This document shows, in pieces, positions 46,164 through 53,604 of a DNA stretch of 64,000 bases; within the stretch, counting starts at the first letter, position 1; every line of letters begins with the position of its first letter. The notes below the pieces were generated by a model. The model did no database searches, was not told where the DNA came from, and saw nothing but the letters and a program-made list of their open reading frames with translations. This DNA is from Winogradskyella ludwigii (GTDB lineage: Bacteria > Bacteroidota > Bacteroidia > Flavobacteriales > Flavobacteriaceae). Position numbers and translations under genes: made by a program. The stretch is from assembly GCF_013403985.1 (NCBI RefSeq), contig NZ_JABFDF010000003.1:62001-126000 (forward strand). The letters are read 5' to 3'.

Positions 46164-46601
46164 TTATTTGCTTGTTTTCCAAAAATCTCTGAGTCCAGCT
46201 AAAAGTTCATTCATATCTTTTACAAATGCATTTTCAAAAGTTGTTTTTAAGACTTTATCAGATTCATTAATACTTCCTAAGGTTGCTTTTAACTTTGTAT
46301 TAAAATGTGCTAAACGCGTTTTTAAACTGTTCTTTTTTTGTTCTAACGAGTCTAGTGTAGTAATACGTTTTTGTTCTTCCTTTTTTCTGTCTGTTAAGAT
46401 TTCTTTTCGTAATTCTTCTATTTGAAATTCTCTTTCTTTTATGGCAATCTGAGCATTGTTATAAAACACTTGCCAACTTACTTTTTGAGAATCTCTAGAT
46501 GTTTCTGTGTCGTTTTTTGTTACAGAACCACATCTAATTGAACGAATAGAGAAGAGAATCACTATAGCAACCAAGAATAATATGTTTGCTTTTTTTAGCA
46601 T
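46164..46601 (-). CDS. Membrane-anchored or exported coiled-coil protein (paralogue of 45640)
   Basis: This 145-aa protein has an N-terminal hydrophobic segment (ANILFLVAIVILFSIRSI) and then a charged coiled coil. Its C-terminal helix (FENAFVKDMNELLAGLRDFW) matches that of its neighbour (FEREFTHDMNELGTALKDLF), indicating tandem duplication. A Cys follows the hydrophobic segment (IRCGS), so it may be a lipoprotein. It starts 4 nt after the gpmA stop. Confidence 0.72.
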   Translation of the reverse strand: MLKKANILFLVAIVILFSIRSIRCGSVTKNDTETSRDSQKVSWQVFYNNAQIAIKEREFQIEELRKEILTDRKKEEQKRITTLDSLEQKKNSLKTRLAHFNTKLKATLGSINESDKVLKTTFENAFVKDMNELLAGLRDFWKTSK

Positions 46602-46605
46602 TGCT

Positions 46606-47316
46606 TTACATTACTAATTCTCTTTTTTGTTTTAATCTGTAATTGTCCTTTAAAGTCATAGTAGAATCAAAATCATAAATATTTAAGACTCCTGTTTGTA
46701 CTTCTACTTTAGAAATTTCAGTAGCTGGAATATTTAAAATCTCTGTCATTAAGGCTCTAATGGAATTTCCATGGGCAGAAACCAAAACGGTTTTACCTTT
46801 TACCAATTCTGGGACAATAGCTTCAAAATAATACTGAACAGCTCTTTGCTTTGTGTCTTCTAAAGATTCTGTAAGTGGCAAATCTGAGCTATTTAATAGC
46901 TTGTATTTTGTATCAAATCTTGGACATCTCTTATCGTCAATAGCTAGGGGAGGAGCAGCATCACTAAAACCACGTCTTACATTCCAAAAAAGCTCTTCGC
47001 CAATTTCTGCTCTTACCTTATCTTTATTTTGGCCTTGCCAAGCTCCATAATTTCGTTCATTTAGCTTCCAACTTTTAATGAAATCTATATGTGTTAAATC
47101 TGCTATTTCGAGTATAATCGAGGCTGTTTTTATCGCTCTTTTTAAATAAGATGAAAAACAAATATCAATATTTATATGTTCATCTCTAATCAGGTTTCCT
47201 GCTGTTTTAGCTTCTTCAATACCTTGAGGAGCAAGCTCTATGTCTGTCCACCCAGTAAATATATTTTCTATATTCCAGACACTTTTTCCGTGTCTTACTA
47301 ATATTAACTTTCCCAT
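46606..47316 (-). CDS. gpmA: 2,3-bisphosphoglycerate-dependent phosphoglycerate mutase
   Basis: This 236-aa glycolytic enzyme interconverts 3- and 2-phosphoglycerate. The catalytic His9 lies in LVRHGKSVWNIENIFTGW, with the second active-site segment VLVSAHGNSIRALM and the ERNYGAWQG loop. It is unusual to find it in a stress operon, where a stress-adapted isozyme may act. Confidence 0.93.
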   Translation of the reverse strand: MGKLILVRHGKSVWNIENIFTGWTDIELAPQGIEEAKTAGNLIRDEHINIDICFSSYLKRAIKTASIILEIADLTHIDFIKSWKLNERNYGAWQGQNKDKVRAEIGEELFWNVRRGFSDAAPPLAIDDKRCPRFDTKYKLLNSSDLPLTESLEDTKQRAVQYYFEAIVPELVKGKTVLVSAHGNSIRALMTEILNIPATEISKVEVQTGVLNIYDFDSTMTLKDNYRLKQKRELVM

Positions 47317-47354
47317 GATTACTTTATTTATGAGATGGGATTAATCTTAAATTT

Positions 47355-48173
47355 TTAATCCACAATATCTTCGCCTAATGCGTTATGTAATTGATATAAT
47401 TTTTCTTCTTGTCTTTTTATTCTCTTTTTTAACCTGTTTTTTCTTGCTTTTGTAAAAGAATTAGCAACAGTATGCTCAAAGCCTGCAAGTTGAGATTCCA
47501 TTTTTTTGATTCGAGAATTAGTCTTGTCCTTAATCTCTTTTAAAGTAGATTTTCTTTTGGCTTCCAACTCAGCGATTTTAGCTTTTCGTTTTGCTTTTAA
47601 ACTGGTAATCTTATTTTTGATCTTCGTTTTTTCGTCTGAAGTTGCTTTTTTAAGATGTTGACGTTCATCTTCAATTTCTTCTTCTAATTCTTCGATTTGT
47701 TCATCTATATAATCGTCGTATTCTAATTCTGCCTGACTTCGTATAATTTCAGAACTTATGGTTTTAAGCGCTTCATCAATGAACACTGGACTATCTTCTG
47801 CGACTTCTGCGATAATTGCAATGGTGCCAACATTCATTTTATTATTCACTTTCTTAATAAAATCATTTTCGAAATCAAAGTGATTAACATCCCAAATAGC
47901 GCCTGCAACAGTACCTGTGTAAAGACCAATTGCAAATCCTATTGGACCAGCCAATGCACCAGCTATTCCGCCTATGGCCATTCCAGAGAGTGTTCTCCAT
48001 CCTGAACCATCTGTTTTATTATTTAGTACTTCGTATTGATTTTTTTCTGTTTTACGAATCATCATGTGTTCATAAAGTGTAATATCTCCATAAACATCTA
48101 GTTCTTTAATTTTGTGTAAAGCATCTATTGCTTTTGCCTCTTCCTTAAAAGGAATAACTATGATATTTGCCAT
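47355..48173 (-). CDS. DUF1269 protein with long charged coiled coil
   Basis: This 272-aa protein starts with a DUF1269-type alpha/beta domain (IIVIPFKEEAKAIDALHKI, VYGDITLYEHMMI) enclosing a glycine-zipper hydrophobic region (GMAIGGIAGALAGPIGFAIG), followed from about residue 150 by a very long Glu/Lys/Arg coiled coil. It is probably peripheral or inserted at the inner membrane. Function unknown; homologues are stress-induced. Second gene of the ferritin-led operon. Confidence 0.78.
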   Translation of the reverse strand: MANIIVIPFKEEAKAIDALHKIKELDVYGDITLYEHMMIRKTEKNQYEVLNNKTDGSGWRTLSGMAIGGIAGALAGPIGFAIGLYTGTVAGAIWDVNHFDFENDFIKKVNNKMNVGTIAIIAEVAEDSPVFIDEALKTISSEIIRSQAELEYDDYIDEQIEELEEEIEDERQHLKKATSDEKTKIKNKITSLKAKRKAKIAELEAKRKSTLKEIKDKTNSRIKKMESQLAGFEHTVANSFTKARKNRLKKRIKRQEEKLYQLHNALGEDIVD

Positions 48174-48243
48174 TTTGTTTGTGTTTTTACCTAGAACTTT
48201 ATTCTAGATTTAGTTCATATTAATTTTTATTAAAACGTATTTC

Positions 48244-48753
48244 TTAATCCGCCAATGATCCCATTTCTTCATCTAATTCTCTTAGCATAATCAACTCTTC
48301 TCCAAAGGCCTCTAATCTATCCATTAGGTATTGTACTTTGTTGAGTTCTTCGGCTTGTTCTTTGCAATACCATAAACCAAGTTCTACCACCATATAGTTT
48401 TCTTCTACATGAGCCATTTTAGTAAGGTCGTAACATTGTCTTGTGATTTCTTTTTCGTGTTCCAAGGCTGAAATTATGACATCAGGAAGGCTTAAAAAAT
48501 CTTGTTTTGGTTTTTGTAGTGCTGGTGTTATTGGTCTTATGCCATTTGATAAAAGCATATTTTTTGCTTTTGTTGCGTGTACGGTTTCCTCGTCACTATA
48601 TTGTTTAAATAGCTTGGCAGCTCCAACAAATCCTTTATCATCTAACCATGTTGACATGGCCAAGTATAATCTTGAAGAATACTCTTCTTGTTCTACTCTA
48701 TAGTTAAGTAACTTAACCATAGCTTCACTTAAAAATTCTGATTTAGGTTTCAT
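48244..48753 (-). CDS. ftnA: Ferritin
   Basis: This 169-aa iron-storage protein keeps the ferroxidase residues: Glu in QEEYSSRLYLAMS, EExxH in YSDEETVHATKAK, Glu in LEHEKEITRQ and the C-terminal ELGLWYCKEQAEEL. It stores ferric iron and limits Fenton chemistry. It is the first gene of a minus-strand operon that appears to continue through DUF1269, gpmA, two coiled-coil proteins, HdeD, ohyA and DUF2238, all under the S13 promoter. Confidence 0.93.
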   Translation of the reverse strand: MKPKSEFLSEAMVKLLNYRVEQEEYSSRLYLAMSTWLDDKGFVGAAKLFKQYSDEETVHATKAKNMLLSNGIRPITPALQKPKQDFLSLPDVIISALEHEKEITRQCYDLTKMAHVEENYMVVELGLWYCKEQAEELNKVQYLMDRLEAFGEELIMLRELDEEMGSLAD

Positions 48754-48793
48754 ATCTTTTATTTTAAAAATTGTTATTCGTTTTAAATAATAT

Positions 48794-48836
48794 TCAAAAT
48801 TAGATAGTTATACTGCGAGCGACACTGACCTAGGTC
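48794..48836 (-). promoter_or_regulatory. Regulon site S13: perfect palindrome plus perfect -7 box for the ferritin operon
   Basis: Minus strand TGACCTAGGTCA (48836-48825), 23 nt, then TAATTTTG (48801-48794). The predicted start site is about 36 nt before the ferritin ATG. Confidence 0.8.
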
Positions 48837-49081
48837 AGCGTGATGAAAAAAAATGGATTTTTATATGTTATTGTTTTTTTTGCGTGAGTGATTATTCGTG
48901 GTTTATTATTTTTAAATTAATGAACTTATGAATATAAAAATGTTTGCAATGGTAATCCCATAGTCTTACAGCCAAGAAGAGCGAGAAATTGTAATGGAAA
49001 TCGCGATCCTTGTGGTCACTCCCAAATTAATATCTAGTGCTACTATATAATCTTTTATGAATAATTATTTTGAGATTTATG
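48837..49081. other. Intergenic stretch without a recognisable gene
   Basis: About 245 nt between the S13 palindrome and the terminator of the next unit. It contains a short patch near 48962-49026 that is visibly richer in G and C than its surroundings and holds GAAATTGTAATGGAAATCGC, which looks like a dispersed repeat or a decayed insert. No start codon with a meaningful frame was found. Confidence 0.4.
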
Positions 49082-49119
49082 AAAAAAAAGACCTCACAGG
49101 TTTTGAAAACTTGTGAGGT
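49082..49119 (-). terminator. Terminator of the 128-aa helical gene
   Basis: The stem ACCTCACAAGTTTT/AAAACCTGTGAGGT (minus strand, one mismatch) is followed by an eight-T run downstream of the gene at 49174. Confidence 0.82.
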
Positions 49120-49173
49120 ATATTCTGAAAATATTAGAGTTTCTAATTATTTTATTTTGGTATATTGAATTGA

Positions 49174-49560
49174 TTACATCGTTTTTTCAAGAAATCTAAA
49201 AAAATCTTTTTTCAGTTTTGCGTAAATTTCGCGTTGTGTTTCTAGCCGGTTTCTAAATTCAATATGTTTTTTAGCTAAGTCCATATCTATAGCATCTTCA
49301 CCTTCTAAACTTTGTCCTGCAATGCGTTCTTCATGTTGCTCTATGGATTCTTCTAATTCTTCAATGACGCTGCCGTGAAGTACAAATTCATTTTGATAGT
49401 GTTCTAATTGTGCTAATACATCTTTGTTTGTCCAACGTGTAACTAGTTCACTCAACCGGTTATTAAAAGATCTTAATTCATCTTTCCAAAACTCGAGTTC
49501 ACCTTTCCACAGTCGGTGCTCAAAATGCATATTTGAGTTGTATAAAACTTCTGTTTTCAT
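49174..49560 (-). CDS. Helical coiled-coil protein, recurrent family (copy 2)
   Basis: This 128-aa protein begins HFEHRLWKGELEFWKDELRSF and later has HYQNEFVLHGSVIEELEESI and LKKDFFRFLEK. It closely follows the pattern of the protein at 38743 (H-x-E-x3-W, then Y/W-K-D-E-V/L-R-x-F). It is soluble, acidic and without a known domain. It has its own regulon-type promoter (S14) and terminator, so it is a monocistronic unit. Confidence 0.72.
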   Translation of the reverse strand: MKTEVLYNSNMHFEHRLWKGELEFWKDELRSFNNRLSELVTRWTNKDVLAQLEHYQNEFVLHGSVIEELEESIEQHEERIAGQSLEGEDAIDMDLAKKHIEFRNRLETQREIYAKLKKDFFRFLEKTM

Positions 49561-49588
49561 GATATATTTTTTTTAAATTAATATATTT

Positions 49589-49631
49589 CAAAGGTTGCGA
49601 TTTATCTATTTATATGAAATGACTCAGGTCA
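49589..49631 (-). promoter_or_regulatory. Regulon site S14: palindrome plus -7 box for the 128-aa helical gene
   Basis: Minus strand TGACCTGAGTCA (49631-49620), 23 nt, then AACCTTTG (49596-49589, one mismatch at the first T). Confidence 0.68.
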
Positions 49632-49659
49632 TTACTGAAAAAAAAAGACACAAAAAAGC

Positions 49660-50025
49660 TTATATTTTTATAATATCCGTTGGTGTTTGTACTAAAATGG
49701 TTTTGTCTCCATGCAATGCAATAGGTTGTTTCATGATTTCCGGGTTGTGCTGAATCATTTTTATCCAATCATCAGTAGATAAATTGTGATGGTCAAAGTG
49801 TGATTTATAGGAAGGATGTTCTTGGTTTATTAAACTAGCTACTTGGATGTGTAATTTTTCTGCCAATTCTACAATTTGTGTTCCTGTAAGTTTTGCTTTT
49901 AGTATATCGATATCTTCGAGTTTTAACCTTTCAGATTTTGCATAGGCTAAAGTTTGTTTTCCTATTTCCGATTTTGAATTGTAAAATAAGGTGATTTGTC
50001 TGTTTGATGTGGCTATCTCTCCCAT
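49660..50025 (-). CDS. ArsC/Spx-family protein lacking the catalytic Cys
   Basis: This 121-aa protein has the ArsC/Spx thioredoxin-like fold (ITLFYNSKSEIGKQTLAYAK, LTGTQIVELAEKL, NPEIMKQPIALHGDKTILVQ). The loop that carries Cys (and CxxC in Spx) in true family members reads YNSKSEIGKQ, and no Cys occurs anywhere in the protein, so neither arsenate reduction nor Spx-type redox sensing is possible. It may be a regulator or adaptor. It is the last gene of the S15 operon. Confidence 0.75.
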   Translation of the reverse strand: MGEIATSNRQITLFYNSKSEIGKQTLAYAKSERLKLEDIDILKAKLTGTQIVELAEKLHIQVASLINQEHPSYKSHFDHHNLSTDDWIKMIQHNPEIMKQPIALHGDKTILVQTPTDIIKI

Positions 50026-50036
50026 GACTTCGATTT

Positions 50037-50261
50037 TTATAACTTATTAATTCTTATTTTTTCTTCTTCCACATATTGGTTCAATACATCTGTTAAGCTT
50101 TCTAGGTATTCTTCCATCACTTTTTTGTCTATATGAGGATGTTTACTAACAGGTAAAGTCATTGGGTTCTCATCCAAAGAACGATAGAGTTCTGGATAAT
50201 TGGTTTCAATATTACTGGTCAATGCTGTTATCTGCGTTAATATGTTATGTAGATTTTTCAT
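50037..50261 (-). CDS. Small hypothetical protein (74 aa)
   Basis: This small soluble helical protein (MKNLHNILTQITALTSNIET, then KKVMEEYLESLTDVLNQYVE) has the conserved-looking segment PELYRSLDENPMTLP followed by a His-rich KHPHIDKK. No domain recognised. It lies between the helical protein at 50296 and the ArsC-like gene, with gaps of 34 and 11 nt, and is clearly co-transcribed with them. Confidence 0.68.
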   Translation of the reverse strand: MKNLHNILTQITALTSNIETNYPELYRSLDENPMTLPVSKHPHIDKKVMEEYLESLTDVLNQYVEEEKIRINKL

Positions 50262-50295
50262 GGTGTAAATGCTTTTCAGGTTAAAAAAATCACTT

Positions 50296-50748
50296 TTATA
50301 CAGCTTCTAGCTGCTGTATCAGTTCTTCTCGTTTTATTAAGTGTTCGGTAATTTGAAAAACATCTTTTCTGTTATTTCTAAAATCTTTTACAAACTGAGC
50401 GAGGTCGTCTTCCAATTGTGCGTGCTCTATTCTAAATTTTTGCGAATTGTACAGAAATGGATGCTCTATTAATTCTGCAATATGATGTAAATGAGTATTT
50501 ATATTTTTTAATAATGCAGCACACTGCTTATCTACTTTAAGTAAGTTTATTTCAATATCCTGAACTTTATCTATATTCTCTTTATTTGAGATCCAAAGAA
50601 AATATTTATCAATAAGATCATGTGAGAATTTTAAATCGTCGTTATAAAAAAGAACGTCAGATTTCCAATGTTCTGTTAGCACATAAAGTTGATTCCAATT
50701 GGCTTCATTAATGTAATTGTCTTTTGGTCTGTATCTAAAATTAGTCAT
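50296..50748 (-). CDS. Helical protein, recurrent family (copy 3, divergent)
   Basis: This 150-aa all-helical protein (NWNQLYVLTEHWKSDVLFYN, DDLKFSHDLIDKYF, LKNINTHLHHIAELIEH) shares the size, helix pattern and W/K-D spacing of the proteins at 38743 and 49174, but similarity is weak. The open frame extends 39 codons further upstream, but that part precedes the predicted S15 transcription start near 50763, so the ATG at 50748 is chosen. Confidence 0.7.
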   Translation of the reverse strand: MTNFRYRPKDNYINEANWNQLYVLTEHWKSDVLFYNDDLKFSHDLIDKYFLWISNKENIDKVQDIEINLLKVDKQCAALLKNINTHLHHIAELIEHPFLYNSQKFRIEHAQLEDDLAQFVKDFRNNRKDVFQITEHLIKREELIQQLEAV

Positions 50749-50767
50749 GATATTAAATATTTTAGTG

Positions 50768-50810
50768 TAAAGATAAATTAGAGGTTTAGAGTTTAAAATG
50801 ACGTAGGTCA
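50768..50810 (-). promoter_or_regulatory. Regulon site S15: palindrome plus -7 box, leftward promoter
   Basis: Minus strand TGACCTACGTCA (50810-50799), 23 nt, then TATCTTTA (50775-50768, one mismatch). It uses the same palindrome as S16. Confidence 0.68.
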
Positions 50811-50841
50811 TTTTCCATTTCTTATTATCTAAGTAATTTTG
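50799..50841 (+). promoter_or_regulatory. Regulon site S16: same palindrome plus perfect -7 box, rightward promoter
   Basis: TGACGTAGGTCA (50799-50810), 23 nt, then TAATTTTG (50834-50841). One palindrome therefore has correctly spaced -7 boxes on both sides, serving the divergent USP and helical-protein operons. Confidence 0.75.
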
Positions 50842-50868
50842 ATTTATAATTGAAATGACCACCATCTC

Positions 50869-51741
50869 ATGAAGACGATTCTATTTGCTACTGATTATTC
50901 CAAAAACTCTGAACTAGCGTTGAAATACGCTTACAATATGAGTACAAAAATGAAAGCTAAATTATTGGTAATTCATGTTTTTGATTATCCAACGATGTTA
51001 GACCATTTAAGTTTGGAAGCTGAAGACCCATTCCCTGATATTGAAGGTGAGACTCATAAAAAACACAATGCAAAACTTACTGCATTTTCTGAGCGTGTTC
51101 TAAATACTAGTGTGGCTACTATAAATATTGAAATAGAATCAATTGAGAATAAATCTGTAGTAAAAGGCATTATTAAAAAAGCTAATGAAATCAATGCTCT
51201 TTTAATTGTTATTGGAATTAAAGGACTTAGTGAAATCCGAGAAATTATTATGGGAAGTACAGCTAAGAATCTTATAGAAAATGCACCATGTCCTGTATTA
51301 ACAATTCCTAATAACGTTGCAAATACACAAATTAAAACTATAATATACGCTACAGATTTTGAAGACGAAGATTTTGGTGCTATAAACGAGTTAGTAGAAA
51401 TAGTGAAACCCTTCAATGCTAAAATAAAGATTTTGCATATTTCTCCATTAGATAAAACGATAGATAAAAGCGAAAAGAAAGAAATTGAAGCTAAAATTCA
51501 TGAACATATTGTTTATCCTAATTTGGAACTAGATATTTTATATTCAAACGATGCCTTCAAGACACTAAAAAGTTACTTCGGTACTTCTAATGCAGACCTC
51601 ATAGCAATGCTTGAGCGTAGGAGTAGTAGTTTTTCTTCAAAAGTGTTTCATAGAGACTTAGTAAAACGCTTGGAGTCTTATGGTAAAATTCCTTTACTAA
51701 GTTTTAATTCTAAAAATTATGGAATATTCCATTTAGAATAA
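50869..51741 (+). CDS. Tandem universal stress protein
   Basis: This 290-aa protein has two UspA domains. The N-terminal domain (about 1-145) starts TILFATDYSKNSELALKYAY and retains the ATP-binding G-2x-G-9x-G-S motif (GIKGLSEIREIIMGS). The C-terminal domain (about 152-285) lacks it, so only one half is expected to bind nucleotide. Such proteins support survival in stasis, hypoxia or oxidative stress. Expressed from S16. Confidence 0.92.
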   Translation: MKTILFATDYSKNSELALKYAYNMSTKMKAKLLVIHVFDYPTMLDHLSLEAEDPFPDIEGETHKKHNAKLTAFSERVLNTSVATINIEIESIENKSVVKGIIKKANEINALLIVIGIKGLSEIREIIMGSTAKNLIENAPCPVLTIPNNVANTQIKTIIYATDFEDEDFGAINELVEIVKPFNAKIKILHISPLDKTIDKSEKKEIEAKIHEHIVYPNLELDILYSNDAFKTLKSYFGTSNADLIAMLERRSSSFSSKVFHRDLVKRLESYGKIPLLSFNSKNYGIFHLE

Positions 51742-51766
51742 TTTACAAATTTAAAAAACAGAAATA

Positions 51767-51997
51767 ATGACTAGAAGATTATTTAGAATAGTAATTGTAA
51801 TTGCAATTGTTTTATGGATATTTCTCTTTTTTGCAAAAGCAACGTTTTCAAACAGCACATTAATTATTATCTCCAGTCTTATCTTTTTACTATTTAGTTT
51901 TGGTATTCAGGGATTGATTGCACATTCTATACGCCCACCAGAATCACGAGGAGAACTTATTACGTTTCCACTTTTAATGTGGTATTTTGGGCTTTAA
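51767..51997 (+). CDS. Small membrane protein (76 aa), possibly frameshifted at its 3' end
   Basis: It has two membrane helices (FRIVIVIAIVLWIFLFFAKA, STLIIISSLIFLLFSFGIQ) and a conserved-looking SIRPPESRGELITFP segment before a stop at 51995-51997. In another frame the sequence continues from about 51982 to a stop at 52060-52062 with a further hydrophobic helix (VFWALMFLVFVFFIIPVYC). That continuation suggests that the true protein is about 98 aa and carries an indel near 51980. Co-transcribed with the USP, 25 nt away. Confidence 0.6.
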   Translation: MTRRLFRIVIVIAIVLWIFLFFAKATFSNSTLIIISSLIFLLFSFGIQGLIAHSIRPPESRGELITFPLLMWYFGL

Positions 51998-52236
51998 TGT
52001 TTTTGGTATTTGTATTTTTTATTATTCCTGTTTACTGTCCAAATTTTTTGATGGATATCTAAAATTAATACCATTTACTAAAATCACGTTCTAGTGAAAT
52101 TTAAGTTGTTATTTTCTCTTATTATGTAATGCTTATAAAGGCTTTGAAATCTCTTAAATTCATCTTAATTAAGAAATAATCTAGCATTCAATTCTTATAT
52201 TCGAAGTTGATTTTTTTTTCAAAAAAAACAACTTAT

Positions 52237-53541
52237 ATGATAAAAAAAGTATTTCTTACTCCGTTTCAAAAATTTGTAAAAATTGAAAGTTTTAGTGGTA
52301 TTCTGCTTATGTTCTCCACAATTATTGCTTTAGTTTGGGCAAATTCATCCTTTGGAGATGTGTATCGAGAAATATGGCAATATGATATCGGAATTGTTAC
52401 CGAAACTTTTGAATTTAAAAAACCCTTAATTCTTTGGATAAACGATGGATTAATGGCTGTATTCTTTTTTCTAATAGGCTTAGAAATAAAGCGCGAATTA
52501 TTAATTGGAGAACTTAATACACCTAAGAAAATCGCCTTTCCGTTAGTTGGTGCATTAGGTGGAATGCTGGTGCCTGTACTTTTCTATTTAGTGCTTAATC
52601 AAAATCCAGAAACTACGAAAGGTTGGGGAATTCCTATGGCGACTGATATTGCCTTTTCACTAGCAATTCTAAACGTCTTAGGAAAACGCGTGCCATTAAG
52701 TCTTAAAGTCTTTTTAACGGCTTTTGCTATTGTAGATGATATTGGTGCCGTTTTAGTCATTGCCATATTTTATAGTGGTACAATTAATATTACGTTGTTA
52801 TTAATTGCCTTAGTTATGTTGGCCGTTTTATATTTTCTGTCGTTTAAAGGTTACTATTCAAGATTTGTTATGTTTTTCTTCGGAGTAATCATTTGGTTCT
52901 TGTTTTTAAAATCAGGAATACATCCTACAGTGGCTGGTATTTTATTAGCGTTTTCAGTCCCAATTAGACAAAAAATAGATACATCAACATTTTTAGAACA
53001 ATTAGAAAACGTTTATCAAGATATTAAAGGAGCAAGTGTATTACAAAAACCTATTCTTTCTACAGAGCAGATTCAGCATATAGATGATTTGGACGATTGG
53101 TCATCAAAATTTCAATCGCCATTGCAGCATTTAGAGCACAATTTACACGGTTGGGTGGCTTATTTTATTATTCCCATTTTTGCACTTGCAAACGCAGGTG
53201 TTTTAATCAGTGGAGCTGAAAATTTAAATACAGCTTTGGTAACTAATATTGTAATTTGTTTAATTTTAGGAAAAGGTATTGGCATTAGTGGTATTGTATT
53301 ATTGGCTAAAAAAATTAAGTTAATTGAAGTTCCAAGTGATATTACTTTTCGTCATATTTTGGGTGTTTCATTTATCGCAGGTATTGGTTTTACAATGGCT
53401 ATTTTTATAGCGAGTTTAGCATTTGCATCTACACCAGAATATATAGATTCGGCTAAAATTGGTATTCTTATTGGGTCTTTTATCTCAGCTATTATTGGAT
53501 ATACAATTTTACGAATGGACTCTAAAAAAGAGATAAAATAA
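52237..53541 (+). CDS. nhaA: Na+/H+ antiporter NhaA
   Basis: This 434-aa inner-membrane antiporter exchanges sodium for protons. The ion-binding pair appears in VDDIGAVLVIAIFYS, and the family signatures GLEIKREL and ATDIAFSLAILN are present. It has about 12 membrane helices and a cytoplasmic insertion around residues 245-285. The ATG at 52237 is preferred over an upstream TTG because the protein then begins MIKKVFLTPFQKFVKIE. It is probably monocistronic and has no regulon palindrome. Confidence 0.95.
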   Translation: MIKKVFLTPFQKFVKIESFSGILLMFSTIIALVWANSSFGDVYREIWQYDIGIVTETFEFKKPLILWINDGLMAVFFFLIGLEIKRELLIGELNTPKKIAFPLVGALGGMLVPVLFYLVLNQNPETTKGWGIPMATDIAFSLAILNVLGKRVPLSLKVFLTAFAIVDDIGAVLVIAIFYSGTINITLLLIALVMLAVLYFLSFKGYYSRFVMFFFGVIIWFLFLKSGIHPTVAGILLAFSVPIRQKIDTSTFLEQLENVYQDIKGASVLQKPILSTEQIQHIDDLDDWSSKFQSPLQHLEHNLHGWVAYFIIPIFALANAGVLISGAENLNTALVTNIVICLILGKGIGISGIVLLAKKIKLIEVPSDITFRHILGVSFIAGIGFTMAIFIASLAFASTPEYIDSAKIGILIGSFISAIIGYTILRMDSKKEIK

Positions 53542-53604
53542 AAAATCGCTTAGCGTTTTTAGGTAGAAGTTACAGCATAGAATTTATAAGATTTCAAAAA
53601 AGAA

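Noticed and set aside
50749..50865. Longer N-terminus of the 50296 protein
   Set aside because: The added 39 codons precede the predicted S15 start site and contain the -7 box region; a leader peptide is less likely than a promoter there.
53541..53600. Weak hairpin after nhaA
   Set aside because: The CGC/GCG stem is only 3 bp with short A and T flanks; too weak to call a terminator.
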